DNA from: Bacillus sp. V5-8f
Lineage (GTDB): Bacteria > Bacillota > Bacilli > Bacillales > DSM-1321
Direction: 5' to 3'
Length of the DNA stretch: 64,000 bases
Assembly (NCBI RefSeq): GCF_002863565.1
Contig: NZ_PGUW01000005.1
Coordinates: 248,001 to 312,000 of the forward strand
Shown here: positions 56,093 through 64,000 of the stretch, piece after piece
Numbering within the stretch: the first letter of the stretch is position 1
How the letters are laid out: each line of letters opens with the position of its first letter
Made by a program: the position numbers and the translations under genes
Notes under the pieces: model-generated
What the model was told of the DNA's origin: nothing
The model's database searches: none
What the model saw: the letters and a program-made list of their open reading frames with translations, nothing else

Positions 56093-56276
56093 GCTACCTC
56101 CCCTTTCTATTGAAACGTTTTTCCATAGGTTTCACTATATCATATATTTCTATCCAATAACTACAACCGGCCTGAATTCAGAATAATTGAAATAGTTTTC
56201 TTTACAGGCCCATAATAACAGAATAAAATATTAACTGTAAAATGTACAAGAATAAATCAGGCGGGAGTGTTGTTTT

Positions 56277-57239
56277 TTGGGGAAAATCATCGAAATTGAC
56301 AAAAGAATTTCATTAATTGACGGGAACGATTTAAACCGTCAACTCCGAACAGGATCCTATTTGCTGAAGGAACGGGATCTCACGATTATTGAAACATCAG
56401 CAAGCCCTTCCATCCCTTACCTTTTAGAGGGTCTGTCACAGCTGGAAATCCAGCCTGAGGAAATAAAATATATCATTTTAACGCATATTCACCTTGACCA
56501 TGCCGGAGGAGCCGGACTTTTACTTGAGAAGTGCCCAAATGCAAGCATTATTGTACATAAAAAAGGCGCAAGGCACCTTGAAGATCCTTCAAGGCTCATA
56601 GCAGGAGCAAAGGCTGTTTATGGTGCTGACTTTGACACATTGTTTAACCCAATCATCCCTATACCTCGAGAACGGATTATTATAAAAGAAGATAGGGAAA
56701 CACTCTCCATCTCAGAAACATCCACACTTACCTTTTTCGACACACCTGGGCACGCAAACCATCATCTCAGTATTTTGGATCATGTCTCAAATGGGATGTT
56801 CTCCGGCGATACAGTCGGAATTTATTACAGGGAGTTGGATCAAGATAATATTGAACTGTTCCTGCCAACAACGTCACCTAATCAATTTAATCCTGAGGCG
56901 ATGCTTGCTGCAGCAGACCTTTATAAGGAACTGGGAACCGAAAAGATTTACTTCGGGCATTTCGGGGCATCATCTAATCCCAGCCAGGTTTACAGTCAAT
57001 TAAAATTCTGGCTGCCTATATTTCTGGAAACCGCTGTGAAAGCCCATGAATCAAACGAGGCATTCGAAGATAAGCTAGCATCCCTATCTGCGGGCCTCTA
57101 TGACAGGGTAAGGGAATTTTTGAGACAGAAGGGTATCGAAGACAATCATCCGGTATATGAAATCTTGGCGCTTGATGTACGAGTCTGTTCCATGGGCTTG
57201 CTTGACTATCTAATCAAGCAAAAGCAAATGCGATCCTAA
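56277..57239 (+). CDS. MBL-fold metallo-hydrolase
   Basis: 320 aa from TTG 56277 with GGGAG 9 bases upstream. Metallo-beta-lactamase fold: Zn motif ILTHIHLDHAGGAG (HxHxDH), DTPGHANHHLS, FSGDTVG, and the late His in YFGHFGAS. Two zinc ions are expected. It is a glyoxalase II/lactonase-like hydrolase; the substrate is not evident. The extra ~80 C-terminal residues are helical. Likely co-transcribed with the glutaredoxin downstream. Confidence 0.82.
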   Translation: MGKIIEIDKRISLIDGNDLNRQLRTGSYLLKERDLTIIETSASPSIPYLLEGLSQLEIQPEEIKYIILTHIHLDHAGGAGLLLEKCPNASIIVHKKGARHLEDPSRLIAGAKAVYGADFDTLFNPIIPIPRERIIIKEDRETLSISETSTLTFFDTPGHANHHLSILDHVSNGMFSGDTVGIYYRELDQDNIELFLPTTSPNQFNPEAMLAAADLYKELGTEKIYFGHFGASSNPSQVYSQLKFWLPIFLETAVKAHESNEAFEDKLASLSAGLYDRVREFLRQKGIEDNHPVYEILALDVRVCSMGLLDYLIKQKQMRS

Positions 57240-57319
57240 CGCCAAGCATTACTATCACCAAATTCCATCATTTTAGTTTATAATGGAAGGGTATGAAAGT
57301 AGATACTGGAGGCCGATTT

Positions 57320-57556
57320 ATGGAGAAAATAACATTATATACACAACCAGACTGCCCTCCCTGTAAAATCGTTAAAATGTTCTTGCAGGAGTACAATATA
57401 AGCTATCATGAAAAGGATATCAAAAATGACAGTAAAGCCCGATCTGAGTTAACAGGCCGATATGGCTCTTATTCAACTCCTACCACCGTTATTGGTGATA
57501 AAGTAATCATCGGATTCGAGCTCGAACAATTAAAAGAAGCGCTTCAGATTGACTGA
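57320..57556 (+). CDS. Glutaredoxin/NrdH-like redoxin
   Basis: 78 aa from ATG 57320 (TGGAGGCC upstream). Active site YTQPDCPPCKIV near residue 10 (CPPC) and cis-Pro in YSTPTTVIG. It reduces disulfides; electron donor and partner are not shown here. Ends in a strong terminator. Confidence 0.88.
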   Translation: MEKITLYTQPDCPPCKIVKMFLQEYNISYHEKDIKNDSKARSELTGRYGSYSTPTTVIGDKVIIGFELEQLKEALQID

Positions 57557-57569
57557 TTAGCGCCTGAAC

Positions 57570-57601
57570 AGCCTTCTGGTAGACCACCGAAGGCTTTTTT
57601 T
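57570..57601 (+). terminator. Terminator of the glutaredoxin gene
   Basis: AGCCTTC (57570-57576) with GAAGGCT (57589-57595), inner GGT/ACC, then seven T. Confidence 0.93.
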
Positions 57602-57642
57602 CTTGTTAAGAAGAAAGGATACAAACCTGTAGTACATGGGGA

Positions 57643-57873
57643 TTATTTAACAGACCAGTATAATATGTATCCCAATACGAAAACAAAAAAGAGAGCTATA
57701 GACAGAAACACCGGATTTAGTAAGTAGGGATGCTGCTGGATTTTTTCATCGATTTGGGCATCATATTCCCCTTTTAAAACTTTCTGGGTTCTTCCTACAG
57801 CAAAAGTATAAACAATAGAAACGATAACGATTGCAATGGAAACGATCATTAGTGTCCAGATTAACGTGCTCAA
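57643..57873 (-). CDS. Small two-helix membrane protein
   Basis: 76 aa with two hydrophobic segments, TLIWTLMIVSIAIVIVSIVY and PVFLSIALFFVFVLGYIL, and a polar middle (KVLKGEYDAQIDEKIQQHPY). ATG with GGAGG upstream. Family not recognised. It lies downstream of ykuI on the same strand, probably co-transcribed. Confidence 0.7.
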   Translation of the reverse strand: MSTLIWTLMIVSIAIVIVSIVYTFAVGRTQKVLKGEYDAQIDEKIQQHPYLLNPVFLSIALFFVFVLGYILYWSVK

Positions 57874-57938
57874 AACACTTCCTCCAAGCTTTTTTTGCTT
57901 AGAGTGGCTCGGGACCTTATCTTTTATTCAGGGTCCAT

Positions 57939-59147
57939 CTAGAGTAGCGCATCATTTTCGTATAGATAGGCATAAGAAAGGTCCATAAAAAGAAAATCAT
58001 CGTTCGTTAACGGATAAGAGAAGGTCCGTATCATCTCTCCTGTCTCGATGTCACTGTAAAGGTCAGATAAGATTCCCCTCTTTTCATACGTCATTTTTAT
58101 AATATTTTCCAAAAAATATGGCCGCCAGCTCCAGTTTTTATTTAGGTATTCATTCTGGATAATCCAGTTTCCGTTCTGGTCCTTAAGAATGTTTGGCGAC
58201 TTTTGGAACCCTTTTTCATCACAAACATAAAAACGGAAACACATGGATTCAAGGGACTTTGCAAGGGCCATTAATAACTTCTCATAACGTTCCAGCTTTT
58301 TATGCTTGGAAAGCAAGGTCTGGATCCCTTCGTTAAAATCAAGAGTCTTTTGGTAGATTGCCTTCAATTTCTTCTTTTCGACAGCTATGAAGCTCTCACA
58401 TTCACTTCGGAATTTCTCTCTTAGCAAGTTCTCATCTATGAAGTGGGCTTGCGGGTGCGCAAGATAAAATCCCTGATAGTAACGCGCGCTGTTCTTCCAG
58501 GCAAACATAAGCTGATGTTCTTGCTCAATATGCTCAAAAAGCAGGTTTGCCCCTATTTTTCTTGCTAACATGCTTAATGAAAAAAGGATGACCTGGTAGG
58601 AATCAACTCCAGTTTTTCTTAGTTTATCTAAGTTCACCTTCAGGATGTGGGGTGAGATTTGGGCAATCCTGTCCAAGTGGCTTTCTTCACCAAGATGGTC
58701 CAGGGCAATCTTTATTCCATACGTTTTATAATATGCGAGTAAATGCTGCAAAGGCTCCAGATTATGTGAATAATCTGTATCGGAAATCTCCAGCACAACC
58801 CGCTGCATTTGTTCCGGAAATAAATATTTCTTCAAAATATCCAAGAAATTTTCGCCATGGTCAAACAGTAAAAGATTTGGGTCCCGGTTGATAAAAATTA
58901 GGAAATTTTCTCCCCTGCCAATAATTTCCCGAAGAGCTGATTCAAGTACATAATTATCAACATCAATCCGATATTCTTCCGGGATGGACTGGTCCTCGAA
59001 AAAAGGGCCCAGGCTAATATGGCTCTCCCCTTTGGCGAAACGTCCAAGGATTTCATAACCGATTACCCTGTGTTCATCCGCACTGAATATCGGCTGGTAA
59101 AATGGCTGAATCCGTTCAATTTCTGTGAGTATCTCCATAGCATCCAT
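57939..59147 (-). CDS. ykuI: EAL-domain protein YkuI with degenerate active site
   Basis: 402 aa: EAL domain (~1-245), a coiled segment (~250-290) and a PAS-like YkuI_C domain (~295-400, ending SYPLTNDDFLFMDLSYAYLY), as in B. subtilis YkuI. The key EAL residues are mixed: Glu in GYEILGR, Asn in FINRDPN and QGFYLAHP are kept, but LEISDTD lacks the second Glu of ELTE and ALDHLG has His where phosphodiesterases have DDFG. It may bind c-di-GMP without hydrolysing it. ATG with GGGGG upstream; an extended -10 (TGGTATAAT, around 59239-59247 on the minus strand) is likely its promoter. Confidence 0.92.
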   Translation of the reverse strand: MDAMEILTEIERIQPFYQPIFSADEHRVIGYEILGRFAKGESHISLGPFFEDQSIPEEYRIDVDNYVLESALREIIGRGENFLIFINRDPNLLLFDHGENFLDILKKYLFPEQMQRVVLEISDTDYSHNLEPLQHLLAYYKTYGIKIALDHLGEESHLDRIAQISPHILKVNLDKLRKTGVDSYQVILFSLSMLARKIGANLLFEHIEQEHQLMFAWKNSARYYQGFYLAHPQAHFIDENLLREKFRSECESFIAVEKKKLKAIYQKTLDFNEGIQTLLSKHKKLERYEKLLMALAKSLESMCFRFYVCDEKGFQKSPNILKDQNGNWIIQNEYLNKNWSWRPYFLENIIKMTYEKRGILSDLYSDIETGEMIRTFSYPLTNDDFLFMDLSYAYLYENDALL

Positions 59148-59474
59148 AAAATATGTAACCCCCTTAACACTTTCCCGCCAGGCTGCAATTCCTTAGAATT
59201 TCTTAATGCAACCGGGTTTGAGTCTGCTCTTGAGTAAAATTATACCATCATTTCAAAAAAAGAAATGATTCAGACGTTTCAGAAACTCTATTGGTGTAAA
59301 AAAGGAATATAAATCTGTCGACCTAGTTATATTCAGCTCTTTCCTATAAAAAGGGTATAACACGCTTATCGATGAGCGAAAATCATGATCATTTTAAAAA
59401 ATTTCCGTTTCCTTAAAACAATAAATAGGTAAGAGCTCGAAATATGAAAAATGAACCGGCTCCCTATATAATTC
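59148..59474. other. Noncoding AT-rich gap upstream of ykuI
   Basis: Holds a probable ykuI promoter on the minus strand with an extended -10 (TATAAT = plus-strand 59239-59244) overlapped by a CATTTC/GAAATG inverted repeat (about 59248-59266). I see no gene. Confidence 0.55.
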
Positions 59475-59510
59475 CAGAATTCTTTCCTGCGCGATAGCAG
59501 GAAGGTTCTG
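59475..59510 (-). terminator. Hairpin after the 69-aa gene
   Basis: CAGAA (59475-59479) and TTCCTGC (59484-59490) pair with GCAGGAA (59497-59503) and TTCTG (59506-59510). No U-run follows on either strand. Confidence 0.5.
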
Positions 59511-59536
59511 AATCACATATCCGGGAACAGGTTCGT

Positions 59537-59746
59537 TTACTGATGTGCTATAAGTCTATTAAGATGGATAAATGTGTTTATGATCACCCTTCTTTTATAG
59601 TTGCCTCTTTTCTTGACAACCAGGTCATTAAGAACGGCTACAACTTCACCCGATTCCTCGAACGTTTCAAATCCAGAAACATGGATCCTGATCAGGCCAA
59701 GATTAGAGGGGATAAGCAAGATTTCGTAAATTCTCTCTTTTCTCAT
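59537..59746 (-). CDS. Small conserved-looking protein, unknown
   Basis: 69 aa from ATG 59746 with AAGAGGG 6 bases upstream. Beta-rich start MRKERIYEILLIPSNLGLIR, then FETFEESGEVVAVLNDLVVK and a basic RGNYKRRVIINTF. It could be a small SH3-like barrel. It follows the SLC13 gene by 77 bases on the same strand. I do not recognise it; the SD and composition support a real gene. Confidence 0.55.
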   Translation of the reverse strand: MRKERIYEILLIPSNLGLIRIHVSGFETFEESGEVVAVLNDLVVKKRGNYKRRVIINTFIHLNRLIAHQ

Positions 59747-59823
59747 GTTATCCCTCTTTTCTCTCATTTACCTTTACTTGCTGCCTCCAGTCCTGCCAAT
59801 ATCCTGGACCTCGGTCGGCGCGG

Positions 59824-61680
59824 TTAGAACGGGAAGAATAGGGGTATTGCAAAAATCATAATGATGCCTATCAAAATTTGCAGCAAAATCCCAATCAAGG
59901 CAAAATCTTTATACTTATACTCTCCTGCTGTCATTGCCAATGCATTTGTTGGAGAGGCAACGGGCGTTGAGAATGCCATGGAAGCCGCAATTGCAACGCA
60001 AAGCAAAAACGGGTAAGGACTATAGTGAAGTGAGACAGCGCTCAAGAATGCGATTGGCGCGATTAACACAGCAGCCGCTGCATTTGAAATGAATTGTCCA
60101 AGTACCATCGTAAGCAGATAGAAGCCTGCGAGCAGGGCATAAGGTCCAAAACCGCCTAAAATGTTATTGATTCCCGCTGAAATTAGCACTGCTCCTCCCG
60201 TCTTTTCCAGTGCTTGGGTCACTGGAAGCATAGCAGCCAGAAGGAAAACAGCCTCCCAATTGATTTGTTGGTACGCCTCCTCAATGGATCTGACACATCC
60301 GGTCGCGATCATTAGGAAAGCGGCAACCAAAACAGATAATACCGGGGGAATCATATCAACCGTAAGCAGAACCAGCATTAATCCCATTATCCCTGCAGCA
60401 ACCGGTGCTTTTCCCTTAGGAAAGGCTTCTTCCTTCTCCTCAGATTCACTGCCTACTACAATGACATCCTGCAAATCCTGGGATATCCTGTTGATATTCT
60501 CCCATTCACCATGAATCAGGAGAGCATCCCCGGGTTTTAACTGTTCTGTACCAACATCAGCCTGTATATATTCACCTTTCCGATTAATCGCGAGAACACT
60601 GCACTGGTATTTTTCACGGAAATGTATGTCTTTTAGGGTTTGATTTTCATAATCAGAATGTGGAACTATCAGAATTTCGGTCAAGCCGAACTTGCTGCTT
60701 AGAAAATGTTCCCTGATTGCTTCAGCGTTAAAATCCCTTAATTCTAACTCATAATCCGCTGCCAAACGCTTTACGGAAGCCTCCTCACCAAAAACAAGGA
60801 TGATATCATCCGGATGGAGCACCTCATCCGCTTTGACTGAAAATGTATGGTTTTGTTCCCCTTGCGGAAACGGTTTACCTTTTAAATCCCTTGTAATTTC
60901 AATGACTGTGATTTCATACTTGACCGGCAGTATAAGATCAGACAGCCTTTCGCCTACAATATCTGAATCTGCCGGAATGTTAAGGTAGAACAGCCGGTCA
61001 TAAACCTTGTACATACCGGCCAGCTCTGACGCCGAAATATCTTTTGCGCTATTGTTTGTATTCATGGACTCATCCGGAAGCAGTTTACGGCCTAGTGTCA
61101 GCATAAAGATAATTCCAGCCATAAGGATCACAAGCCCCACCGGTGTAAAATCGAACAGATCAAAGGGATCGAATCCATTTTCCCTTAACACATCGCCCAC
61201 AATCATATTAGAAGGAGTTGAGATTAATGTCAGGACGCCGCCTAGGCTGCTTGCATAGGCTAGCGGAAGCAGAAACCGTGACGGACTTGTTCTTTGTTGA
61301 AGGGCCATGCTCGTCACAATTGGGAGCAGTACAGCTACGGTCGCAGTCCCGCTGAGAAACCCACTGAACAACCCGGCGGCAAGCATGACTATTACAAGCA
61401 GCCTTCGTTCGCTTTTAACGCCCATCTTCAGGAAATAGCTTCCCAGGCGTTCAGCAGCACCGGTATTGAAGATCCCTGCACTTACTATATATAATCCCGC
61501 AATCATTAAAACGACGGGATTGGAAAAGCCGGCCAGAGCCTCCTCGACTGAAAGAACTCCTGAAATTCCCAGAACTAAAAGGGCCGTTAGGGCTATTAAA
61601 TCCGAGCGGAATTTCCCGTGTATAAACATAGCTATTGTTACGACAATGATAATAAATGTAAAGAGCATTGGCTGAGTCAT
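59824..61680 (-). CDS. SLC13-family permease with two RCK_C domains
   Basis: 618 aa, ATG with GGGGGT upstream. DASS/SLC13-type membrane domains at ~1-200 and ~415-618, with two central RCK_C (TrkA-C) domains (~225-310 and ~325-405; HPDDIILVFGEEASVKRLAA, KPGDALLIHGEWENINRIS). The SNP motif-like STPSNMIVG and ATPVASPTNALAMTAG segments form the substrate/Na+ sites. Transport of a divalent anion (sulfate, dicarboxylate or similar) with cytoplasmic ligand regulation is the family expectation; the substrate is unknown. Confidence 0.88.
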   Translation of the reverse strand: MTQPMLFTFIIIVVTIAMFIHGKFRSDLIALTALLVLGISGVLSVEEALAGFSNPVVLMIAGLYIVSAGIFNTGAAERLGSYFLKMGVKSERRLLVIVMLAAGLFSGFLSGTATVAVLLPIVTSMALQQRTSPSRFLLPLAYASSLGGVLTLISTPSNMIVGDVLRENGFDPFDLFDFTPVGLVILMAGIIFMLTLGRKLLPDESMNTNNSAKDISASELAGMYKVYDRLFYLNIPADSDIVGERLSDLILPVKYEITVIEITRDLKGKPFPQGEQNHTFSVKADEVLHPDDIILVFGEEASVKRLAADYELELRDFNAEAIREHFLSSKFGLTEILIVPHSDYENQTLKDIHFREKYQCSVLAINRKGEYIQADVGTEQLKPGDALLIHGEWENINRISQDLQDVIVVGSESEEKEEAFPKGKAPVAAGIMGLMLVLLTVDMIPPVLSVLVAAFLMIATGCVRSIEEAYQQINWEAVFLLAAMLPVTQALEKTGGAVLISAGINNILGGFGPYALLAGFYLLTMVLGQFISNAAAAVLIAPIAFLSAVSLHYSPYPFLLCVAIAASMAFSTPVASPTNALAMTAGEYKYKDFALIGILLQILIGIIMIFAIPLFFPF

Positions 61681-61843
61681 TCTATACCCCCAGGGTTATC
61701 TTATATCTAAAAGGATATTTGTCTCTATATTTTAATATCCCTGTCTCATAAAAGTAATGAAGAAAAGTATAATATATTCTTCTTTTTATGTATATTGTTT
61801 GTTAGTATGAGGAAGTAACGTTTTATTAGATGGGTTGATAATC

Positions 61844-62704
61844 ATGGAAAAAAATCTGACACGCAGATCCTTTTTAAAACGATCGCTTGCTTCCATCCTG
61901 GCGGTAGGTGGAGTTGGCTTAGGCGGTCGATATTATACACACCAAATAGAACCAAAGTGGCTCGATATACATACGATTGAAATAAATAGCCCCCAAGTAC
62001 CAAAGGGATTTAGCGGCTTCCGGATCGTCCAGTTCAGTGATACACATTTAGGCTTCCAGTTCCAGCTTAAAGATCTAGGTTCCGCCATTGAAAAGATTAA
62101 TGAATTAAAGCCCGACTTGATTATCTTTACCGGAGACCTGATGGACGACCCCAATCAATACCCCTACCAGAAAGACATTACGCCTGTTTTAAAACGGCTA
62201 GAAGCCCCAATGGGAAAGCTGTGCATATACGGAAACCATGACCATGGCGGCTACGGATCGGAAGTATACGAAAGTATTATGGAACAGTCCGGTTTTCAAG
62301 TGCTGCTGAACTCGAATGTTGAGATATCGCTTATAAATGGAGATAAATTATATATAGCAGGCCTAGATGATGCAATGCTCGGCCGGCCGGATTTTGAGGC
62401 AACACTTAAAGATATCCCGAAAGATGCATACACCATCCTGCTTTCCCATGCACCCGATGTTGCCGATATTACTGCTAAATACAATGTACAGCTTCAGATA
62501 AGCGGGCACAGCCATGGTGGCCAGGTTCAAATTCCCTTCGCAGGCGCCCTTGTTACACCACCCTTTGCCAAAAAATACAAAGAAGGCACATTCACTATCG
62601 GGAAATTAAAGCTGCATGTAAACAGAGGACTTGGCACCACCCGTCTTCCCTATCGTTTTTTATCAAGGCCAGAAATCACGGTATATGAATTCAGCTCAAA
62701 TTGA
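61844..62704 (+). CDS. ykuE: Tat-exported metallophosphoesterase YkuE
   Basis: 286 aa from ATG 61844. The N-terminus MEKNLTRRSFLKRSLASILA has the twin-arginine motif RRSFLK. Calcineurin-like motifs: QFSDTHLG, FTGDLMDD, YGNHDHGG, SHAPDVAD and SGHSHGGQV. In B. subtilis YkuE is a TatAyCy substrate and binds metals. Expected to act at the cell wall; substrate not known. Confidence 0.9.
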   Translation: MEKNLTRRSFLKRSLASILAVGGVGLGGRYYTHQIEPKWLDIHTIEINSPQVPKGFSGFRIVQFSDTHLGFQFQLKDLGSAIEKINELKPDLIIFTGDLMDDPNQYPYQKDITPVLKRLEAPMGKLCIYGNHDHGGYGSEVYESIMEQSGFQVLLNSNVEISLINGDKLYIAGLDDAMLGRPDFEATLKDIPKDAYTILLSHAPDVADITAKYNVQLQISGHSHGGQVQIPFAGALVTPPFAKKYKEGTFTIGKLKLHVNRGLGTTRLPYRFLSRPEITVYEFSSN

Positions 62705-62821
62705 GCTTTCTTTTTGAGTAATCAAGTATTCTCTTAAACCTATATATAAATTATATCATTTGAAAAGGAAGGAAAAAACTTCTTTCAAAATTTACCTAAC
62801 ACAGCTTTTAAAGAAAAATGA

Positions 62822-62860
62822 AAAAACTCTGCAGTCAAAAAAATGGTCGGCAGAGTTTTT
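62822..62860 (-). terminator. Terminator of the lost EAL gene
   Basis: AAAAACTCTGC (62822-62832) pairs with GCAGAGTTTTT (62850-62860) around a 17-base loop; it has a T-run for either direction. It lies 34 bases past the recognisable EAL remnant on the minus strand and can also terminate ykuE. Confidence 0.75.
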
Positions 62861-62893
62861 ATCTTTATCATTTGAATAGCTTCCACTGGCAGA

Positions 62894-63028
62894 AGCTGCT
62901 TGTACAGTTCCTCTGCAGGAACTGGTTTCGCTGAACAGGAAACCTTGTGCTTTTGTACAATTGGCTCCCTTTAATAATTCTACCTGTCTTGCCGATTCTA
63001 CCCCCTCCGCAATCACTTCCAGTCCCAC
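62894..63028 (-). pseudogene. C-terminal fragment of an EAL-domain (c-di-GMP phosphodiesterase) gene
   Basis: The minus strand reads VGLEVIAEGVESARQVELLK, then ANCTKAQGFLFSE. This is the last conserved stretch of EAL domains (consensus SLGLEVIAEGVE...GCDxxQGYLFSxP). No EAL start, N-terminus or other EAL motif lies upstream; 63029-63180 holds only frames without recognisable homology. It is about 40 residues of a domain of ~240, so a dead gene left by deletion. Confidence 0.85.
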
Positions 63029-63166
63029 CCAGTAATTTCATATTTATAAAAGAATTCAACCTGCTTAAAAAAGCCGCCTTGAGCAAAAAGACTCATGAGG
63101 GCAACCATTTCATCCAACGCCATTAAAAATTCAATATTTCCCTTTTGCTTTTAAACCAGCTTAAAA

Positions 63167-63175
63167 TGGTATAAT
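63167..63175 (+). promoter_or_regulatory. Extended -10 promoter of ykyB
   Basis: TGGTATAAT (63167-63175) with a poor -35. Transcription from about 63182 gives a leader of ~120 nt. Confidence 0.65.
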
Positions 63176-63181
63176 ATGTAG

Positions 63182-63301
63182 ACAAGATCAAAATTAGAAA
63201 CCCGCCGATTGGTAAGCCCTATAGGCAAAGACAATGCGAAGATACAGGTACGCAGATAAGATCACATACACTTTCTTATTTGCCAAGAAAGGAGCCCCTT
63301 T
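63182..63301 (+). other. ykyB leader with two small hairpins
   Basis: GCC-CTATA-GGC is followed by TGCG-N12-CGCA, spaced by CAAAGACAA-type sequence. The compact GC-rich block is unusual against its AT-rich surroundings. It does not match any riboswitch I know. Confidence 0.3.
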
Positions 63302-63808
63302 ATGCAGCCATCAAAAGGGCAAAACGAAAACACGGTTTCCCCGATAAATTACCTTGCACAGGCAATTTTCATTGTTAACAAGCATGCCAAAACTGCCCCT
63401 GAACCAAAATATTTGTATGACTTAAAACGCATTGCCCTAAACAAGATGCTTGGAGAGGGAAAGGCTCAAAAGGTTGGATTGCATTTTTCAGACAATCCAA
63501 GACTTTCTGCCCAGCAATCCGATGTCATTATTCGGTGCGGAGACTTCATTTTCCATCTGCCGCCAACCCGGGAGGATCTGAAGACACTGCCACACCTGGG
63601 AAGCCGCCAAGTAAACGTCCGTAATCCAAAAGCCTCGATATCTTTATCAAGGGCCAAGAAAATCCTGCAGGACTATATAGGGTACACAGACCGTTTGCAA
63701 GAGGACAAGCCGCCCCAAAAGAAAAAGCAGCACGAACATTTAAGAAGAAAGCCATCCTTCCAAAATACATTCCCTTCTTCATTTTTAGGAAAGGGCTTTA
63801 AATATTAA
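63302..63808 (+). CDS. ykyB: YkyB family protein
   Basis: 168 aa. INYLAQAIFIVNKHAKTAPE, then KVGLHFSDNPRLSAQQSDVI and HLPPTREDLKTLPHLG match YkyB, which is only slightly shorter in B. subtilis. The C-terminal 35 residues are basic and low-complexity. Function unknown. ATG with AAAGGAG upstream. Confidence 0.9.
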   Translation: MQPSKGQNENTVSPINYLAQAIFIVNKHAKTAPEPKYLYDLKRIALNKMLGEGKAQKVGLHFSDNPRLSAQQSDVIIRCGDFIFHLPPTREDLKTLPHLGSRQVNVRNPKASISLSRAKKILQDYIGYTDRLQEDKPPQKKKQHEHLRRKPSFQNTFPSSFLGKGFKY

Positions 63809-63929
63809 TCCGCCAATTCCCCTGTATATGCCCTTTTTACTAGCTCAAGTCTCTGCTTTAAATGAGCTGCAGTGATTCTATACTCGACTCGAATACATCA
63901 CAGCCGCAGACTTGAAAAGAATCTCTAAT

Positions 63930-63971
63930 AAAAAAAACTGTTTCTTCAGGTATATGACTCGAAGAAACAGT
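63930..63971. terminator. Terminator at the right edge
   Basis: ACTGTTTCTTC (63937-63947), a 13-base loop, GAAGAAACAGT (63961-63971). The A8 run 63930-63937 gives a U-run on the minus strand, so it probably ends a minus-strand gene beyond base 64000 and may also stop ykyB. Confidence 0.85.
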
Positions 63972-64000
63972 CCAATCATTTTTATAAGATAAATTGATCT

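Noticed and set aside
59543-59827. Plus-strand 94-codon frame opposite the 69-aa gene
   Set aside because: The minus-strand reading has a proper SD and more protein-like composition.
63185-63260. c-di-GMP (GEMM) riboswitch in front of ykyB
   Set aside because: The conserved GEMM-I core and tetraloop-receptor arrangement are not found in order.
63812-63900. A 28-residue minus-strand frame (RVEYRITAAHLKQRLELVK...) near the right end
   Set aside because: Reads like protein but lacks a start codon and SD and follows a stop; too short to call a remnant without a database match.

Overview
The window is a chromosomal segment of a low-GC Gram-positive endospore former in the Bacillaceae (Bacillus sensu lato). 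The evidence is the near-continuous run of B. subtilis-type core genes, strong AGGAGG-type ribosome binding sites with many TTG/GTG starts, sporulation-linked genes (YlbD coat family, YjcZ family) and T-box leaders. Seen in reverse, the order follows the B. subtilis stretch from ykyB/ykuE through pdh and cta to ylbF, with insertions and losses. I see no rRNA, tRNA, IS element, phage or CRISPR array; this is core chromosome.

Layout. 1-5.1 kb: ylbF (cut by the window edge), a lineage-specific lipoprotein, ylbE, ylbD, ylbC, the YugN-like ylbA, a DUF420 membrane protein and ctaG. 5.2-12 kb: aa3/caa3-type cytochrome c oxidase ctaCDEF with heme O/A synthases ctaB and ctaA on divergent transcripts. 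12-22.9 kb: pyruvate carboxylase, ylaN, ylaL, ylaK (PIN-PhoH), a decayed ylaJ, ylaI, ylaH, typA, ylaF, yktC; ftsW is absent from its usual place between ylaN and pycA. 23-31.4 kb: yktB, then a complete trpEGDCFBA operon behind two tandem tryptophan T-box leaders, apparently inserted between yktB and yktA. 31.4-37 kb: yktA, a nitronate monooxygenase-like gene, speA behind a long structured leader, the dual-function RNA SR1 with its peptide SR1P, two DUF proteins and a deacetylase-like lipoprotein. 37-49 kb: pdhABCD, ykyA, a YjcZ-type microprotein, peptide deformylase, ykrA, rpoY, rnjA, ktrC. 49-64 kb: ykuV/ykuU redox pair, lysine-pathway dapL/dapH, ccpC, an MFS efflux pump, the c-di-AMP receptor DarB, ykuJ, a metallo-hydrolase, a glutaredoxin, ykuI, an SLC13/RCK transporter, ykuE, an EAL-domain remnant and ykyB.

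How the genes fit together. Central carbon metabolism and respiration dominate: Pdh makes acetyl-CoA, PycA makes oxaloacetate, CcpC senses the TCA entry point, and Cta genes build the terminal oxidase. SR1P (a GapA/RNase J1 partner in B. subtilis) and RNase J1 are both here. Three products are known c-di-AMP-linked proteins in B. subtilis (KtrC, DarB and DarB's partner PycA). The most interesting unexplained signals are the structured speA leader, a YjcZ microprotein that seems to start at AUU with its Shine-Dalgarno in a hairpin loop, a possible switch in the ctaA leader, and two eroded genes (ylaJ and an EAL protein).
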